A DNA stretch of 8,271 bases. Source: Elusimicrobiota bacterium. Lineage in GTDB: Bacteria; Elusimicrobiota; UBA8919. The DNA is taken from assembly GCA_003452965.1 (NCBI GenBank), contig DMMW01000039.1, positions 17,623 through 25,893 of the forward strand, in the 5' to 3' direction. Numbering within the stretch: the stretch's first letter is position 1; every line of letters begins with the position of its first letter. The notes under the pieces are model-generated. The model was not told the origin of the DNA. It did not search any database and saw nothing but the letters and a program-made list of their open reading frames with translations. The position numbers and the translations under genes are program-made. Of the stretch, positions 7,935-8,271 are shown in pieces.

Positions 7935-7958
7935 AATGGGGACGGTTCTTATTATTTA
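7935..7958 (+). repeat. 24-nt direct repeat, copy 2
   Basis: This copy lies 34 nt after the zinc-ribbon stop codon in the same orientation as copy 1 (6867-6890), with 22 of 24 bases identical. It is preceded by TAACCTGACACAGA, which copy 1 lacks, so this copy may retain more of an original longer element. Together the two copies bracket one complete gene. Confidence 0.7.
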
Positions 7959-8035
7959 GTTAAAAAGATTTGAAATAAAATTGAGTTTAGGTTTAATGGG
8001 ACTTTATTAGAGTATTAAGATTGTAGGATTTGAAA

Positions 8036-8053
8036 AAGATTTAATTAAATCTT
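8036..8053. promoter_or_regulatory. Perfect 18-bp palindrome, possible operator
   Basis: AAGATTTAATTAAATCTT is a perfect dyad with nine-base arms and no spacer. It ends 16 nt before the predicted -35 box at 8070, a position where an activator or repressor dimer could sit. In sequence this rich in A+T, palindromes arise by chance fairly often, so the regulatory role is only suggested. Confidence 0.35.
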
Positions 8054-8086
8054 CTATATTATATTTTGCTTGAAAATAATATAGAA
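8052..8086. repeat. A+T-rich inverted repeat overlapping the -35 box
   Basis: The left arm TTCTATATTAT (8052-8062) pairs exactly with ATAATATAGAA (8076-8086). Three more pairs form inward past a two-base bulge, leaving GCTTG as the loop. The right half covers the predicted -35 element. It lacks G+C pairs and a T-tract, so it is not a terminator; an operator is the better guess. The region is 87% A+T, so chance is a real alternative. Confidence 0.35.
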
Positions 8087-8098
8087 ATATAATACAAT
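8070..8098 (+). promoter_or_regulatory. Sigma-70-like promoter, TTGAAA-N17-TACAAT
   Basis: A -35 box TTGAAA (8070-8075, five of six to TTGACA) and a -10 box TACAAT (8093-8098, five of six to TATAAT) are separated by exactly 17 nt. Transcription would begin near 8105, giving a leader of about 105 nt that contains the G+C-rich hairpins and the Shine-Dalgarno sequence of the gene at 8211. This is the best promoter candidate I see. Low G+C makes chance matches easier, which limits confidence. Confidence 0.5.
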
Positions 8099-8145
8099 AT
8101 AGTAGGCATATAATAAAATGAATTAAAAAATATAATAATGGATTA

Positions 8146-8166
8146 GCCCGCCTGTGAAGATGGGCG
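8146..8166 (+). repeat. First hairpin of the G+C-rich leader island
   Basis: GCCCGCC (8146-8152) faces GGGCG (8162-8166). Two pairings are possible: CGCC with GGCG (plus a T-G pair) around an eight-base loop, or GCCC with GGGC. It sits 20 nt before the larger hairpin's loop and within the same 67% G+C island, so both probably belong to one repeat unit. Confidence 0.5.
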
Positions 8167-8168
8167 AG

Positions 8169-8188
8169 CCTGCCTGACGGTAGGCAGG
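8169..8188 (+). repeat. Palindromic hairpin CCTGCCT...AGGCAGG
   Basis: Seven perfect Watson-Crick pairs (CCTGCCT at 8169-8175 with AGGCAGG at 8182-8188) plus an inner G-T pair close an ACGG loop. From memory, hairpins of the CCTGCC...GGCAGG type are dispersed intergenic repeats in several uncultured bacterial lineages; I cannot confirm copy number from one window. No T-run follows directly, and the next gene's ribosome-binding site lies seven bases downstream, so a leader element fits better than a terminator. Confidence 0.65.
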
Positions 8189-8194
8189 GCCTTC

Positions 8195-8200
8195 GGGAGG
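8195..8200 (+). promoter_or_regulatory. Shine-Dalgarno sequence GGGAGG
   Basis: GGGAGG(T) lies 10 nt before the ATG at 8211, at a usable spacing. It is the only strong Shine-Dalgarno match before any start in the window, and it forms the 3' end of the G+C-rich repeat island. CCT at 8190-8192 could pair with its AGG (8198-8200) across a TCGGG loop, a weak three-pair stem that could modulate access. Confidence 0.7.
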
Positions 8201-8210
8201 TTTTATATAA

Positions 8211-8271
8211 ATGAGAAAGATAATATTAGTGATTGGGATGTTAGTTTTCAGTCAACTGTGTTTTAGTGAGT
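8211..8271 (+). CDS. Start of a gene with a signal-peptide-like N-terminus, 3'-truncated by window edge
   Basis: Twenty complete codons read MRKIILVIGMLVFSQLCFSE: a short positive n-region (Arg2, Lys3) and a hydrophobic core (residues 4-13), then polar residues. This is typical of a Sec signal peptide or N-terminal anchor. No clear signal peptidase I site or lipobox is visible in what remains. The start is supported by GGGAGG 10 nt upstream and a promoter-like pair further up. The gene appears to have its own promoter, so it probably begins a new transcription unit. The product cannot be named from 20 residues. Confidence 0.65.
   Translation, partial: MRKIILVIGMLVFSQLCFSE

Larger units (their letters stand above)
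7901..8210 (+). other. 310-nt intergenic region: repeat copy, A+T-rich operator/promoter zone, G+C-rich hairpin leader
   Basis: No coding region is supported here. In order, the region holds the second 24-nt repeat (7935-7958), a stretch of about 75 nt where I see nothing, an 18-bp palindrome (8036-8053), an imperfect inverted repeat (8052-8086), a promoter-like pair (8070-8098) and a G+C-rich hairpin island (about 8141-8200) ending in a Shine-Dalgarno sequence. Positions 8041-8140 have only 13 G or C in 100, whereas 8141-8200 have 40 in 60. I found no convincing intrinsic terminator for the zinc-ribbon gene. Confidence 0.7.

Noticed and set aside
7919..7963. Possible terminator after the zinc-ribbon gene
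   Set aside because: Only short pairings exist (AACC with GGTT, or TTAAC with GTTAA), with no G+C-rich stem followed by a T-tract.
8169..8205. The CCTGCC hairpin with the following TTTT as an intrinsic terminator
   Set aside because: The T-run starts 12 nt after the stem and is interrupted from it by the Shine-Dalgarno sequence, and the nearest upstream gene ends about 270 nt earlier.

Overview
The window is about 30% G+C in sampled lines, uses the standard code (TGA and TAA stops), and every supported gene lies on the + strand. Nothing identifies the host species. The envelope-type gene content and short G+C-rich palindromes embedded in A+T-rich spacers would fit an uncultured bacterium of an Omnitrophota/Elusimicrobiota/Desantisbacteria-like lineage. 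That placement is inference only.

Layout: (1) positions 1-1953 hold the 3' part of a large membrane protein of the DUF2723 (TMEM260-like) family with four C-terminal TPR repeats; its true start lies before the window. (2) 1950-3605, overlapping it by ATGA, encodes a second multi-pass membrane glycosyltransferase of the GT39/PMT_2 lipid-carrier-dependent type. (3) 3662-6865 encodes a 1067-residue DUF4175-type protein: three N-terminal membrane segments, a beta-rich region, a long coiled coil, then a Gly/Ser linker and a short helical tail. (4) 6896-7900 encodes a zinc-ribbon, single-membrane-segment protein whose C-terminal domain I do not recognise. (5) 8211 onward is the start of a new gene with a signal-peptide-like N-terminus, cut by the window end.

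Genes 1-4 are tightly packed (4-nt overlap, then gaps of 56 and 30 nt) with no visible promoter or terminator between them, so they may form one transcription unit. The two glycosyltransferases probably act together on lipid-linked sugars at the membrane. How the DUF4175 and zinc-ribbon proteins relate to them is not evident.

The most unusual DNA is non-coding. A 24-nt direct repeat (22/24 identical, core AATGGGGACGGTTCT) flanks the zinc-ribbon gene on both sides. The 310-nt spacer before gene 5 has an extremely A+T-rich half with palindromes and a good sigma-70-like promoter. This is followed by a 60-nt island of 67% G+C with two hairpins, whose last bases form the only strong Shine-Dalgarno sequence in the window. 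I see no CRISPR array, tRNA, rRNA, transposase or defence gene. The coding content looks like ordinary cell-envelope housekeeping plus one uncharacterised protein.
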